NCBI GenBank assembly: GCA_023431385.1
Contig: JAEYWA010000106.1
Coordinates: 1 to 21,219 of the forward strand
Reading direction: 5' to 3'
DNA from: Bacillota bacterium
GTDB taxonomy: Bacteria > Bacillota > Clostridia > Acetivibrionales > DSM-1351
Length of the DNA: 21,219 nt
Positions 1 to 7,954 of the stretch are shown piece after piece (the first letter of the stretch is position 1; the number at the start of each line of letters is the position of its first letter). A program made the translations under genes and the position numbers. The notes beneath the pieces are model-generated. The model saw nothing but the letters and a program-made list of their open reading frames with translations, was not told where the DNA came from and did no database searches.

Positions 1-17
1 TTAGGAGGGTTAAAATT

Positions 18-2111
18 ATGGAACGTGTAACTGAAATCTATGGAAGCAGTGTATTTAATGACTCAACTATGCGTGAGCGTCTTCCAAAGGCAATTTATAA
101 GTCTTTGAAAAGAACAATTGAACTGGGCCTGACTCTTGATGAGTCAGTGGCAGAAGTAGTTGCTAGTGTAATGAAGGATTGGGCAATTGAGAAGGGGGCA
201 ACTCACTTTACTCACTGGTTCCACCCAATGACCGGTATCACTGCTGAAAAGCATGACTCCTTCATCAATCCCACAATTGAGGGAAAAGTAATTATGGAAT
301 TTTCCGGCAAGGAACTTACCAAAGGTGAACCGGATGCTTCCTCTTTCCCATCGGGTGGACTCAGAGCTACTTATGAAGCAAGAGGCTATACTGCCTGGGA
401 TTGTACTTCACCGGCTTTCGTAAAGGATGGCTCACTCTACATTCCAACTGCTTTCTGTTCCTATACCGGAGAAGTTCTGGATAAGAAAACTCCTCTTCTC
501 CGCTCAATGGAGGCGTTGAACAAGCAGTCCTTGAGAATACTTAAAATCCTGGGAAACACTACCGCTACAAGAGTAACTACTACCGTTGGACCTGAACAGG
601 AATACTTCCTGGTTGACAGAGAGCTGTACAAGAAGCGTAAAGACCTGATATTCTCAGGGAGAACTCTTTTTGGTGTTAAGCCTCCAAAGGGTCAGGAGCT
701 TGAGGACCATTATTTCGGTAATATCAAGGAAAGAGTATCTGCCTACATGAAGGATCTTGACACTGAACTCTGGAAGCTTGGTATCTCAGCCAAGACAAAG
801 CACAACGAAGTTGCTCCTGCACAGCACGAGCTGGCTCCAATTTTCAACACCTCAAACGTTGCAACTGATCACAACCAATTAACAATGGAGCTTATGCAGA
901 AGATTGCAGTAAGACATGGTCTTGCCTGCCTGCTTCACGAAAAGCCTTTTGCAGGTGTTAATGGTTCAGGTAAACACAACAACTGGTCAATGTCAACCAA
1001 CGATGGCCAGAATCTCCTTGAACCGGGTTCAACCCCACATGACAATGTTCAGTTCCTGATATTCCTTGCTGCAGTAATCAAATCAGTAGATGATTATCAA
1101 GATTTATTACGTTTAGCCGTTGCTTCTGCCGGAAACGACCACAGACTGGGAGCAAACGAAGCTCCACCAGCAATTGTATCAGTATTCCTTGGTGATCAGC
1201 TTACCGACATTCTTATGCAATTGGAAAACGGTAAGGCTAAGGGCAAGATTTACAATAACATTCTTGAAACAGGAGTCGCGAGCCTCCCTAAGCTTCCAAA
1301 AGATTCAACTGACCGTAACAGAACATCACCTTTTGCCTTCACAGGTAACAAGTTCGAGTTCAGAATGCTTGGATCATCTGCTTCAATTGCAGGGGCTAAC
1401 TTTGTACTAAACACAATTGTTGCTGAAACCTTACAGAAGTTTGCCGACAAGCTAGAGGCTGCAAGTGATTTAAACGTTGCTATAGCTTCCTTACTCTCTG
1501 AAACAGTTAAGGATCACAAGCGTATTATATACAACGGAAACAACTACTCAGAGGAATGGGTTGCAGAGGCTGAAAGTAGAGGACTCCTCAACCTTAAGTC
1601 CACTGTTGAGTGTATTCCTACCTTCATAAAGGATAAAAATGTAGCAGTTTTTGTCAAGCATGGCGTATTAAGCAAGTCCGAAATTGAATCAAGGTATGAA
1701 ATACTTCTTGAAAACTATGTTAAGACTATCAACATTGAAGCATTAACCATGATTTCAATGGCAAAGACCGAAATATTGCCTACTGCTTTCAAATTCAGCA
1801 AGGAACTGTCAGATACCATTAATGCAGTTAAGGCAACTGGCATGTCAGTGGAGGTATCAGCTCAGTCCTCAGTTCTGAAAGAGCTTTCACCAGTACTCAG
1901 CTCCTTTGCTTCAAATCTGACCGCATTAAAGAAGGCAACTGAAAAGGCAAGCAGTGAAACCTCAAGTGCTCTGAAGCAGGCTGAAACCTTCAGCAAGACG
2001 GTTGTTCCTGCAATGGAAGCCTTAAGAGCAGATGCTGATAAGTTGGAATGCATACTTCCAAAGGATATGTATCCATTCCCAACTTATGCAGATCTTCTCT
2101 TTAATGTATAG
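18..2111 (+). CDS. glnN: Type III glutamine synthetase
   Basis: Makes glutamine from glutamate, ammonia and ATP in the cytoplasm, the main ammonia-assimilation step. At 697 residues it has the length of the type III (GlnN) family, far longer than the roughly 450 residues of GSI. Recognisable stretches are FTHWFHPMTG near residue 65, VGPEQEY near 192, EVAPAQHELAPIF near 265 and NGSGKHNNWS near 315; these carry the metal, glutamate and ATP ligands of the GS fold. The C-terminal part (about 600-675) is Ala/Ser/Lys-rich and probably helical. The ATG is preceded by AGGAGGGT at 3-10, with 7 bases between. The promoter lies outside the window. A hairpin with a T-run follows the stop. Type III enzymes occur in Bacteroides, cyanobacteria and many Clostridia. 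Family assignment is firm; the alternative shifted-frame ORFs inside it are shadows. Confidence 0.96.
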   Translation: MERVTEIYGSSVFNDSTMRERLPKAIYKSLKRTIELGLTLDESVAEVVASVMKDWAIEKGATHFTHWFHPMTGITAEKHDSFINPTIEGKVIMEFSGKELTKGEPDASSFPSGGLRATYEARGYTAWDCTSPAFVKDGSLYIPTAFCSYTGEVLDKKTPLLRSMEALNKQSLRILKILGNTTATRVTTTVGPEQEYFLVDRELYKKRKDLIFSGRTLFGVKPPKGQELEDHYFGNIKERVSAYMKDLDTELWKLGISAKTKHNEVAPAQHELAPIFNTSNVATDHNQLTMELMQKIAVRHGLACLLHEKPFAGVNGSGKHNNWSMSTNDGQNLLEPGSTPHDNVQFLIFLAAVIKSVDDYQDLLRLAVASAGNDHRLGANEAPPAIVSVFLGDQLTDILMQLENGKAKGKIYNNILETGVASLPKLPKDSTDRNRTSPFAFTGNKFEFRMLGSSASIAGANFVLNTIVAETLQKFADKLEAASDLNVAIASLLSETVKDHKRIIYNGNNYSEEWVAEAESRGLLNLKSTVECIPTFIKDKNVAVFVKHGVLSKSEIESRYEILLENYVKTINIEALTMISMAKTEILPTAFKFSKELSDTINAVKATGMSVEVSAQSSVLKELSPVLSSFASNLTALKKATEKASSETSSALKQAETFSKTVVPAMEALRADADKLECILPKDMYPFPTYADLLFNV

Positions 2112-2155
2112 AAGCTTTTGACTTAATATAACTCAGACTATTTAATGTATAATAG

Positions 2156-2220
2156 GGGCAATGGTACAAAGGCGTATCCGCGCTGCCGGTAATAGCCGTT
2201 TCTGTACCGTTGCCCTTTTT
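2156..2220 (+). terminator. Branched terminator-like hairpin after glnN
   Basis: A 13-bp stem (2156-2168 with 2203-2215, one G-U pair) ends in five T residues (2216-2220), as an intrinsic terminator does. The enclosed 34 bases are not a simple loop: GCG/CGC (2172-2174 with 2179-2181) and CGGT/GCCG (2187-2190 with 2195-2198) can form two further small stems, giving a three-way junction. A TATAAT at 2148-2153 lies just upstream. Termination of glnN is the safe reading; a short structured RNA is a possibility discussed in the findings. Confidence 0.75.
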
Positions 2221-2245
2221 CCTTCTTTAGGAAAGTATCTTCAAT

Positions 2246-2289
2246 CACCAATTAATATAAATAAAATATAAACAACCTGGAAATTGGTG
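2246..2289. repeat. 8-bp inverted repeat upstream of the chemotaxis gene
   Basis: CACCAATT (2246-2253) and AATTGGTG (2282-2289) are perfect inverted copies separated by 28 AT-rich bases. They lie about 90-130 bases before the chemotaxis receptor start. They could be a binding site or chance; no T-run follows, so a terminator is unlikely. Confidence 0.35.
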
Positions 2290-2302
2290 TGGTAAAAAAT
2301 TA

Positions 2303-2330
2303 TTGAACACAAATGAGCATATTTTATTAG
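2303..2330 (+). promoter_or_regulatory. Weak candidate promoter for the chemotaxis receptor
   Basis: TTGAAC (2303-2308), 16 bases, then TATTAG (2325-2330) resembles a vegetative promoter at four of six positions in each box. It would give a leader of about 40 bases. No match to the motility sigma-factor consensus was seen nearby. This is a guess from spacing and composition. Confidence 0.3.
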
Positions 2331-2379
2331 ATTAACGCTCTGGCTAATCTTTTTAACTTATGCCGGAAATGGGGAAAAT

Positions 2380-3906
2380 ATGAAAAACACTTCCTACCTA
2401 ATTGCTTCAAGTGCACTTCTCACATGCTCTACTGTTCTTGTTGCAGTTTCAGGATGGAATCTCCCGATTTTGGCGCTAAATTTAATTCTACTTATGGGAT
2501 ATTTCATTTTTGTTTGGTCTATAATATCAACGAGCTTCAAACAGCAAACTGAAAGTATAAAAAAATTGAAAAAGGATTTGAGAAACTTCAACTTTGAGGT
2601 TCAAGTTACATCAAGTCAGATTTCATCTGTTTCCGAGAGTATAGCAGTCACTATAGAAGAGAATAATCAGTTCGCAATTTATGTATATGACAAAGTACGA
2701 GAAATGGCAGCTAATAATGATCTTGTTAACTCCAGCATTGCCAATACCCTTTCGGAAGTCAGAAGTATTATGAATCTTCTTGATAATGCAGATGATATAA
2801 CCGTAGACATGCTTAAAAAGAGCACCATTTCAAAGGATACTGTAAAGCTCAGTATGGAAGAAATAATGCAAATAGTAAAAACAATTGATAGCATACATGA
2901 TTCTTCCAATAAAACTCTTTCCTATATGGAAAGGCTTCAGAAAACCTCCAGGGAAATTGTTCACATTCTCGAAACTGTAAGCAATATTTCGAGGCAGACT
3001 CAACTGCTTGCTTTGAATGCTACTATTGAATCTGCTCGTGCAGGTGAGCATGGAAAAGGCTTTGCCGTGGTTGCTTCAGAAATACATAAGCTGGCTGATG
3101 ATACAAATAAATCGGTTGGTGATATTAATTCACTTATTAAAGCTATTCAAAATGAGGTTGAAAGTGTTTATTACGTTGTAAAGGAAAACGCCTCTCGTGT
3201 TGACGAAGGAATTTCAGCAACAAAGAATATTGAAGAAAATCTCGGGAGAATTGACAACTCCTTTAATGATGTGTTTGGTATGATGGACAGGATAAGTGAA
3301 CTTTCGAAGGAAGAGGTCAAAATCGCCCAGAACGTAGGAGATCAGATTAAAGAAGTTGAGGAGGTTATCTTCCAAACATCAAAGTCTGTCGATGATGTTT
3401 GTGCTTCTGTTCATCAGCAGAAACATAATATGGAAGATATATCTTCATTGGGCAGTCGTTTAAATGATGCCTCCTCAAATCTCGTAAAACTTTTCTCAAA
3501 TGAAGCCGAAGCTTTGGAATCAGTCAGTATTGAGGCTATGGATAAAGCAAGAAAGGCTCTGTCCTTCATAAAGGAAGAACTTTGTATCAGAAATGAGTTA
3601 ATCACTTCAAAAGATCATGATACCCATCAGTCAATTCTTGCAGATTTTATGCATAAATATAGTTTTGTAGAGGCTGCATGGACTAATGACCGGAAGGGGC
3701 GTTTTATCTGTTCCATCCCTAAAGCAGGTATTGCCAATGCCAATGTGAGAGAATGGTTCAAACGCAGTATTGAAGGAGAAGATTTTATTTCAGCAATATA
3801 TATATCAGCAATCACAAGAAATCCCTGTGTTACGGTGTCATCACCCGTTAAGAGCACCAGCGGTGAGATTGTTGGTGTTGTAGGGATAGATATTATTATA
3901 AAGTAA
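2380..3906 (+). CDS. Methyl-accepting chemotaxis protein with C-terminal Cache-like sensor
   Basis: Chemoreceptor of 508 residues that would signal through CheW/CheA. Two membrane helices (about 6-26 and 29-49) are joined by a very short turn, so there is no extracellular sensor region, and no HAMP domain is obvious. A long coiled coil follows. The hairpin tip characteristic of the family is present from residue 202 (NISRQTQLLALNATIESARAG, then GKGFAVVASEIHKLA). After the signalling coil, residues about 405-508 look like a PDC/Cache sensor: VEAAWTNDRKGRFICS, REWFKRSIEG, and VSSPVKSTSGEIVGVVGIDI at the end. By topology this sensor is cytoplasmic, so the ligand is probably internal. The start ATG is preceded by a weak site (ATGGGGAA). 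It stands alone between glnN and asnB. The receptor identity is firm; the sensor class rests on motif resemblance. Confidence 0.92.
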   Translation: MKNTSYLIASSALLTCSTVLVAVSGWNLPILALNLILLMGYFIFVWSIISTSFKQQTESIKKLKKDLRNFNFEVQVTSSQISSVSESIAVTIEENNQFAIYVYDKVREMAANNDLVNSSIANTLSEVRSIMNLLDNADDITVDMLKKSTISKDTVKLSMEEIMQIVKTIDSIHDSSNKTLSYMERLQKTSREIVHILETVSNISRQTQLLALNATIESARAGEHGKGFAVVASEIHKLADDTNKSVGDINSLIKAIQNEVESVYYVVKENASRVDEGISATKNIEENLGRIDNSFNDVFGMMDRISELSKEEVKIAQNVGDQIKEVEEVIFQTSKSVDDVCASVHQQKHNMEDISSLGSRLNDASSNLVKLFSNEAEALESVSIEAMDKARKALSFIKEELCIRNELITSKDHDTHQSILADFMHKYSFVEAAWTNDRKGRFICSIPKAGIANANVREWFKRSIEGEDFISAIYISAITRNPCVTVSSPVKSTSGEIVGVVGIDIIIK

Positions 3907-4209
3907 ATAGCATTTAGTCGACCCTCAAAATATCGTTCAAGCTCTAGCTCATGATTATTATATTACACATGCACTAAATCCCACCAAATTTCATATACTA
4001 AATAAAGTCAATTACTAAAGGCTGAATGCATAGATTTTTTAAGTAATTGACTTTGTAAAAAGTCAGCTTGCATTTATTGCTTAAGTTCTTTCTTTTTACC
4101 TGTCTCGTGGACAATGACGTCTGGTCAATTAACAAAATAGTTGACTTGAGTATGAGATTTGTCCTTTTTCTTTGTAAACAAATTTCTGTGGGACTTTGGA
4201 GGAATATTT
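3907..4209 (+). promoter_or_regulatory. asnB upstream region with repeated GTCAATTA elements
   Basis: This 303-base stretch has no gene. It holds a perfect 13-bp inverted repeat, AAAGTCAATTACT (4004-4016) with AGTAATTGACTTT (4042-4054), loop 25 bases. A second, shorter pair follows, GTCAATTA (4124-4131) with TAGTTGAC (4138-4145), loop six bases. The core GTCAATTA thus occurs exactly three times and once with one change, in two inverted pairs. Neither pair is followed by a T-run, so operator sites fit better than terminators. TTGACT at 4047 and 4141 could serve as -35 boxes but no good -10 box follows. A small dyad TTTGTAAACAAA lies at 4171-4182. Confidence 0.5.
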
Positions 4210-6039
4210 ATGTGCTCAATACTTGGAGTAATAAATTTTAAAGATTCTACTTCAGACATAACGCAAGCAGTATTAAATGAAATGCGTAAATCAACTGCTC
4301 ATAGAGGACCCGACCAAAATGGGTACTTCCGAAGTGAATCTGTATGTTTCGCTCATAACCGGTTGGCGGTAATAGATGTAGAGAACGGGCTGCAGCCTAT
4401 GACGGTTGCTTTTGATGGGAAAAGCTATACAATAGTTTATAATGGTGAGATTTATAATGCAAATGATTTACGCTCCGAACTGACTGCTGAGGGTGTAAAC
4501 TTCAGTACGCACTGCGATACAGAGGTAGTGTTATATTCCTACATAGTCTGGGGTCTCGAATGTTCTGAAAAGCTGAATGGAATTTATGCCTTTGCAGTAT
4601 ATGATGACTATAAAAAGAGAGTTTACCTTTCCAGGGACAGAATGGGAGTTAAGCCTTTCTTCTACACCCAGTTGGGAAATACGTTAATTTTTTCCTCAGA
4701 AGTTAAAGCAATTTTAAAGCACCCGCAAGTAAAAGCTGAATTAGATAGTCAGGGTATATGGCAGCTGCTTTATCTCTCTCCAATGCGGCCATCGAATAAT
4801 GGTATTTTCAAAAATATCTATGAGATATCTCCAGGATTTCACGGAACCTATGATATAGACGGCTTAAAGCTGTCCAGGTACTGGGCTTTAAAAGCCTATG
4901 AACTGGAGGATTCAGAGGATACAATCATTGAGAAAACCCGTTTCCTTCTGACTGACGCCATCCAAAGACAGTTGGTTTCTGATGTCCCCCTATGCACCTT
5001 CTTATCGGGAGGCCTTGATTCTTCAATTGTAACCTCCGTAGCAAAAGAGGACAAGAAAAGTGGAGATTTGCTTTCTACTTATTCATTTGAATATGAGGGA
5101 AATCAGCAGCATTTCGAAGCCACGGCTTTTCAGCCAGAAAGCGATGACGCCTATGCTGCTTGGCTCGCAAAATATTTAAAAACCGATCATACCATTCTTA
5201 CAGTGAGCCAGCAAAAAATTGCAGATTTGCTTGCAGATGCTGTTAAATACAGAGATTATCCTGGTATGGCTGATATTGATTCCTCTCTGCTCTATTACTG
5301 CAGTCAAGTTAAGAACAGGCATACAGTTGCACTAAGCGGTGAGTGCGCAGATGAAATTTTTGGAGGTTACCCATGGTTTTACAAGCCTGAAATGCTTGAC
5401 AGAGACTTCTTTCCGTGGATACATGATCCTGAATCAAGGGTATACCTGTTTAACTCCGACTTTGCAAAACCCAGAGAAGGCTATGAGTTTGTAAAACAAA
5501 TGTATCTTGACAGCAAAAATGCCTGCCCGCTGGCCGGCAATGAATCTGAAGAAATGAAGGCCAGCAGGATAGCAACCTGGCTGTCGGTCAACTGGTTTAT
5601 GGTCAGCCTTTTGGAGCGCAAGGACCGAATGTCTATGGCCAGCGGGCTTGAGGTAAGGGTGCCCTTCTCCGATCATAGAGTTTTAGAATACGTTTATAAT
5701 GTTCCCTGGAGTATAAAATTCAAGAATAAGGTTGAAAAATCACTGCTTAGAAATGCAATGGCCGATTATCTGCCGGATAAAATTCTTAACAGGAAAAAGA
5801 GTCCCTACCCAAAGACTCATAACCCGGAATATGAAAGAATTGTCACAGAGATGTTTGAAAATGTAATTGGTGATTCCAACTCAGTACTAAAGGAAATTTT
5901 ACATCAGGACGCACTTACTCTGCTTCGTTCGGGCAGTAATATAACCTGGTTCGGGCAGCTTATGGGCCGTCCGCAGCTGATAGCCTGGCTGATACAGTTG
6001 GATTACTGGTTTAGAGAGTATAATGTGAAGCTGGTTTAG
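4210..6039 (+). CDS. asnB: Glutamine-hydrolysing asparagine synthetase
   Basis: Makes asparagine from aspartate, ATP and glutamine in the cytoplasm. I place the start at 4210, not at an upstream in-frame ATG at 4159: GGAGG (4198-4202) sits 7 bases before it, and the protein then begins Met-Cys-Ser-Ile, exposing Cys2, the essential N-terminal nucleophile of class II glutamine amidotransferases, once Met is removed. That gives 609 residues. The amidotransferase domain (about 2-200) shows STAHRGPDQNG, NHRL-type AHNRLAVID and YNGEIYN. The synthetase domain carries the ATP-pyrophosphatase loop SGGLDSS at 266-272 and GECADEIFGGYPW further on. Its length matches the Bacillus AsnO/AsnB group. It is probably monocistronic, with the inverted repeats upstream and a hairpin downstream. 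Family very sure; involvement in anything besides asparagine supply is not indicated. Confidence 0.95.
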   Translation: MCSILGVINFKDSTSDITQAVLNEMRKSTAHRGPDQNGYFRSESVCFAHNRLAVIDVENGLQPMTVAFDGKSYTIVYNGEIYNANDLRSELTAEGVNFSTHCDTEVVLYSYIVWGLECSEKLNGIYAFAVYDDYKKRVYLSRDRMGVKPFFYTQLGNTLIFSSEVKAILKHPQVKAELDSQGIWQLLYLSPMRPSNNGIFKNIYEISPGFHGTYDIDGLKLSRYWALKAYELEDSEDTIIEKTRFLLTDAIQRQLVSDVPLCTFLSGGLDSSIVTSVAKEDKKSGDLLSTYSFEYEGNQQHFEATAFQPESDDAYAAWLAKYLKTDHTILTVSQQKIADLLADAVKYRDYPGMADIDSSLLYYCSQVKNRHTVALSGECADEIFGGYPWFYKPEMLDRDFFPWIHDPESRVYLFNSDFAKPREGYEFVKQMYLDSKNACPLAGNESEEMKASRIATWLSVNWFMVSLLERKDRMSMASGLEVRVPFSDHRVLEYVYNVPWSIKFKNKVEKSLLRNAMADYLPDKILNRKKSPYPKTHNPEYERIVTEMFENVIGDSNSVLKEILHQDALTLLRSGSNITWFGQLMGRPQLIAWLIQLDYWFREYNVKLV

Positions 6040-6117
6040 GTGTTAATCGGTGAAATAGTGTACCGAACTGGATACAGTGCCTGGATAAACTGCTAAGTTA
6101 ACAAAGTTACCTTTACA

Positions 6118-6143
6118 CAGCACTACCAAGCTTGGTAGTGCTG
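6118..6143. terminator. Palindromic hairpin between convergent genes
   Basis: A perfect 26-base palindrome (CAGCACTACCAAG followed by its complement) forms a 10-bp stem with an AAGCTT loop. It lies between asnB (+) and the membrane-protein gene (-), where a bidirectional terminator is expected. The T-runs on both sides are poor (CTTATGTTAT on +, TGTAAAGG on -), so termination efficiency is uncertain. Confidence 0.65.
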
Positions 6144-6149
6144 CTTATG

Positions 6150-6533
6150 TTATACCGGAGTCCGGTCCGAGGTCCTATTATGTTTCCTAATAATTCTTAC
6201 AATGGCATAGGCAAAGGAGCACAGTCCAAACAGTATAAGCGCTATTCCCGAGTAAATATCGAATATCCATGGTCCAATACGGGGCTTTTTAGTTAACGTT
6301 GAATAAATGATGTATCCTCCGTTAATTGCGTAGATCATAAGCCCGGCTATATTTATTGCAAGGCTGTTATTTCTGCTTAAGCACCATGCAGCCAACAGAA
6401 CTAATAAAGCAAATTCCAGAGCAGGTAACCACCTAATTCCACCCGCACTTAATCCAAATATACATATTATACCTAAAAAATATAAAGGTATAAGCAAAAT
6501 ATAGAAAATAGTCTTACTATTTTTTTTTAACAT
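6150..6533 (-). CDS. Small four-helix membrane protein, function unknown
   Basis: I do not recognise a family. With the start at 6533 it has 127 residues, four hydrophobic segments (about 9-30, 33-53, 59-77 and 90-112) and a basic C-terminal tail (RIIRKHNRTSDR), which by the positive-inside rule puts both ends in the cytoplasm. An in-frame TTG four codons upstream (6545) could open the frame, but that TTG is part of the TTGGAG Shine-Dalgarno site, which sits 6 bases before ATG 6533, so the ATG is the better start. It follows the GNAT gene on the same strand with a gap of about 97 bases and could be co-transcribed with it. No conserved polar or catalytic residues stand out. Confidence 0.7.
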   Translation of the reverse strand: MLKKNSKTIFYILLIPLYFLGIICIFGLSAGGIRWLPALEFALLVLLAAWCLSRNNSLAINIAGLMIYAINGGYIIYSTLTKKPRIGPWIFDIYSGIALILFGLCSFAYAIVRIIRKHNRTSDRTPV

Positions 6534-6630
6534 TATATTCTCCAATTTATTGATACACGATTACTTATATCTCTGCAAACCAATATACTTGAAATTATAC
6601 TTGATCATCCGTCATCCTATCAAAATCCGG

Positions 6631-7206
6631 TTACAAGTTCGGTTTGCTTAACAATATGTATTTTAAATCGTCAAAGGTCATCTGCAGTTGTTCCGAATAA
6701 TGCTTACCTTGAGTTACATACTTAAACCCACATTTTTCAATAACTCTTCTGGATTGATCATTTGATAAAAAATGACCGATAGTTAAGGCATCCAATTTTA
6801 ATTTGTCAAAGCAGAACCTAATCACCGCACTTACTGCTTCAGGCATCAATCCCTTTCCCCAATATGCTTTAGATAAAACATATCCCATTTCTTTAATCTT
6901 TAAATGTGAGTAGTTACTATCCTCATTAGCCCATGAATTGTGCAATCCTAACGAGCCGATTACTTTATTGTTTTCCTTATACGTTATTGCGAATATATTC
7001 TTTCCCAATATAAATGAATTCAGTATTTTCCTGGAAAGATCAATAGAATCGTGATGCTTCCACCCCGCCATTTCACCTACACCTTCAACTGACGCATATT
7101 CATAAAAGTCGTCTATATCAGCTTCCTGCCAGGAACGCAAAATCAACCTGCCAGTTTCTATATTCGTATTAGTAATATCAACATTTATATCCATATAAAC
7201 ACCCAT
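6631..7206 (-). CDS. GNAT acetyltransferase, RimJ/RimL type
   Basis: A protein of up to 191 residues that would transfer an acetyl group from acetyl-CoA to an amine, either a protein N-terminus or a small molecule. The N-terminal ETGRLILRSWQEADIDDFYEYA is the typical opening of RimJ/RimL-like GNATs. The acetyl-CoA loop appears as AYWGKGLMPEAVSAVIRF (the R/Q-x-x-G-x-G/A motif with Lys replacing the second usual residue). The ending SNDQSRRVIEKCGFKYV is the conserved motif B region. Two starts are possible: ATG 7206, with only AGAAG directly before it, or ATG 7194, with a weak GATGGGTG site. Neither is decisive; family alignments usually begin shortly before the ETGRL motif. The substrate cannot be told from sequence. 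Confidence 0.85.
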   Translation of the reverse strand: MGVYMDINVDITNTNIETGRLILRSWQEADIDDFYEYASVEGVGEMAGWKHHDSIDLSRKILNSFILGKNIFAITYKENNKVIGSLGLHNSWANEDSNYSHLKIKEMGYVLSKAYWGKGLMPEAVSAVIRFCFDKLKLDALTIGHFLSNDQSRRVIEKCGFKYVTQGKHYSEQLQMTFDDLKYILLSKPNL

Positions 7207-7249
7207 CTTCTATTTTACTGTTTAAGCAAAATTATGCATTTACTTAAGT

Positions 7250-7295
7250 GGCGGGGACTTGATATTTTTTTATATTACCAGACCGCTTCTCCGCC
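7250..7295. repeat. GC-rich inverted repeat in an intergenic gap
   Basis: GGCGGGGA (7250-7257) pairs with TCTCCGCC (7288-7295) over 8 bp with one G-U, around a 30-base AT-rich loop that contains a T7 run. It lies just downstream of the 136-residue gene on the - strand. The GC-rich arms stand out in this AT-rich gap, but no T-run follows the second arm in either direction, so a terminator role is doubtful. Confidence 0.35.
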
Positions 7296-7326
7296 GGCAA
7301 ACATGGTAAGAAACCATAAATATAAG

Positions 7327-7737
7327 CTATCCATCATAATTCTTATTTGAATCTGTAGGGATACCTGCATATTCCTTAAGTATACTTATTATTTCTTTTA
7401 AATTCTTTTTGCGGGAAATTTCTAATTCCATCTGTTGTTTGCATTCAAAAGCTATTCTAGCGTTTTTTACAGCATTATAATCGCAGGGCTTTACATCATC
7501 AGTTTCACGCTCAACTCCCAAGCCTTTTTGATCTTTTTCTGCCGGAATCCTCTTTAGTAGTATCTTCTGCCCTTTTTCATCCACTATGTATGTACAATAA
7601 TAATTACCTTCTCTTACTGATATAATTTGTTGTTTTTTCTTCTTCATCCGGGTGTTTTCTCCACAATACTTATCTTCTAGTGTTAAATTAGATGTATATG
7701 GTTTTCCAGTTAGCACGCTATTGAGGGTTAAACTCAT
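7327..7737 (-). CDS. Hypothetical basic protein
   Basis: 136 residues, no family recognised. The start is well supported: AAGGAG lies 7 bases before the ATG. The N-terminal 30 residues are Ser/Thr/Leu-rich without a signal peptide, then comes a strongly basic patch (RMKKKKQQ at 31-38), a short beta-like stretch (GNYYCTYIVDEKGQKILLKRIP), and a C-terminal helix rich in Glu and Lys (about 88-125). No membrane segment is visible. The pattern suggests a small soluble cytoplasmic protein. Its neighbours are other small accessory genes and give no hint of a role. The good ribosome site and the full open frame make it a likely real gene. Confidence 0.6.
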   Translation of the reverse strand: MSLTLNSVLTGKPYTSNLTLEDKYCGENTRMKKKKQQIISVREGNYYCTYIVDEKGQKILLKRIPAEKDQKGLGVERETDDVKPCDYNAVKNARIAFECKQQMELEISRKKNLKEIISILKEYAGIPTDSNKNYDG

Positions 7738-7888
7738 TTTATATCTCCTTAATTAAATACTGTATATAAGTATATCGTCAAAAGTTTGGAAACTGTAACC
7801 ATTTTTATAAAATAAGTAATGTAGTATATATAAATAAGTTAGAAATATCGAGAGTTGATAATGGAAGCTTTGTTCCTGATAAAAAATT

Positions 7889-7932
7889 CTGGGTAAAACA
7901 GTATCAAAATTAAATTGAACCGCTTTACCCAG
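7889..7932 (-). terminator. Intrinsic terminator after the 67-residue gene
   Basis: On the - strand CTGGGTAAA (7932-7924) pairs perfectly with TTTACCCAG (7897-7889) around 26 bases, and the second arm is followed by AATTTTTT. It starts 22 bases past the stop of the 67-residue gene. The long loop makes it weaker than a textbook terminator. Confidence 0.6.
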
Positions 7933-7954
7933 GTTAAATACTTAAGGCTTGCTA

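Noticed and set aside
1120..1410. 96-residue frame inside glnN
   Set aside because: Same-strand shifted frame within a conserved enzyme domain; no supporting ribosome site.
2100..2220. Antisense RNA control of glutamine synthetase as reported for a solventogenic Clostridium glnA
   Set aside because: I compared the region after glnN with the start of glnN by eye and found no complementarity of useful length.
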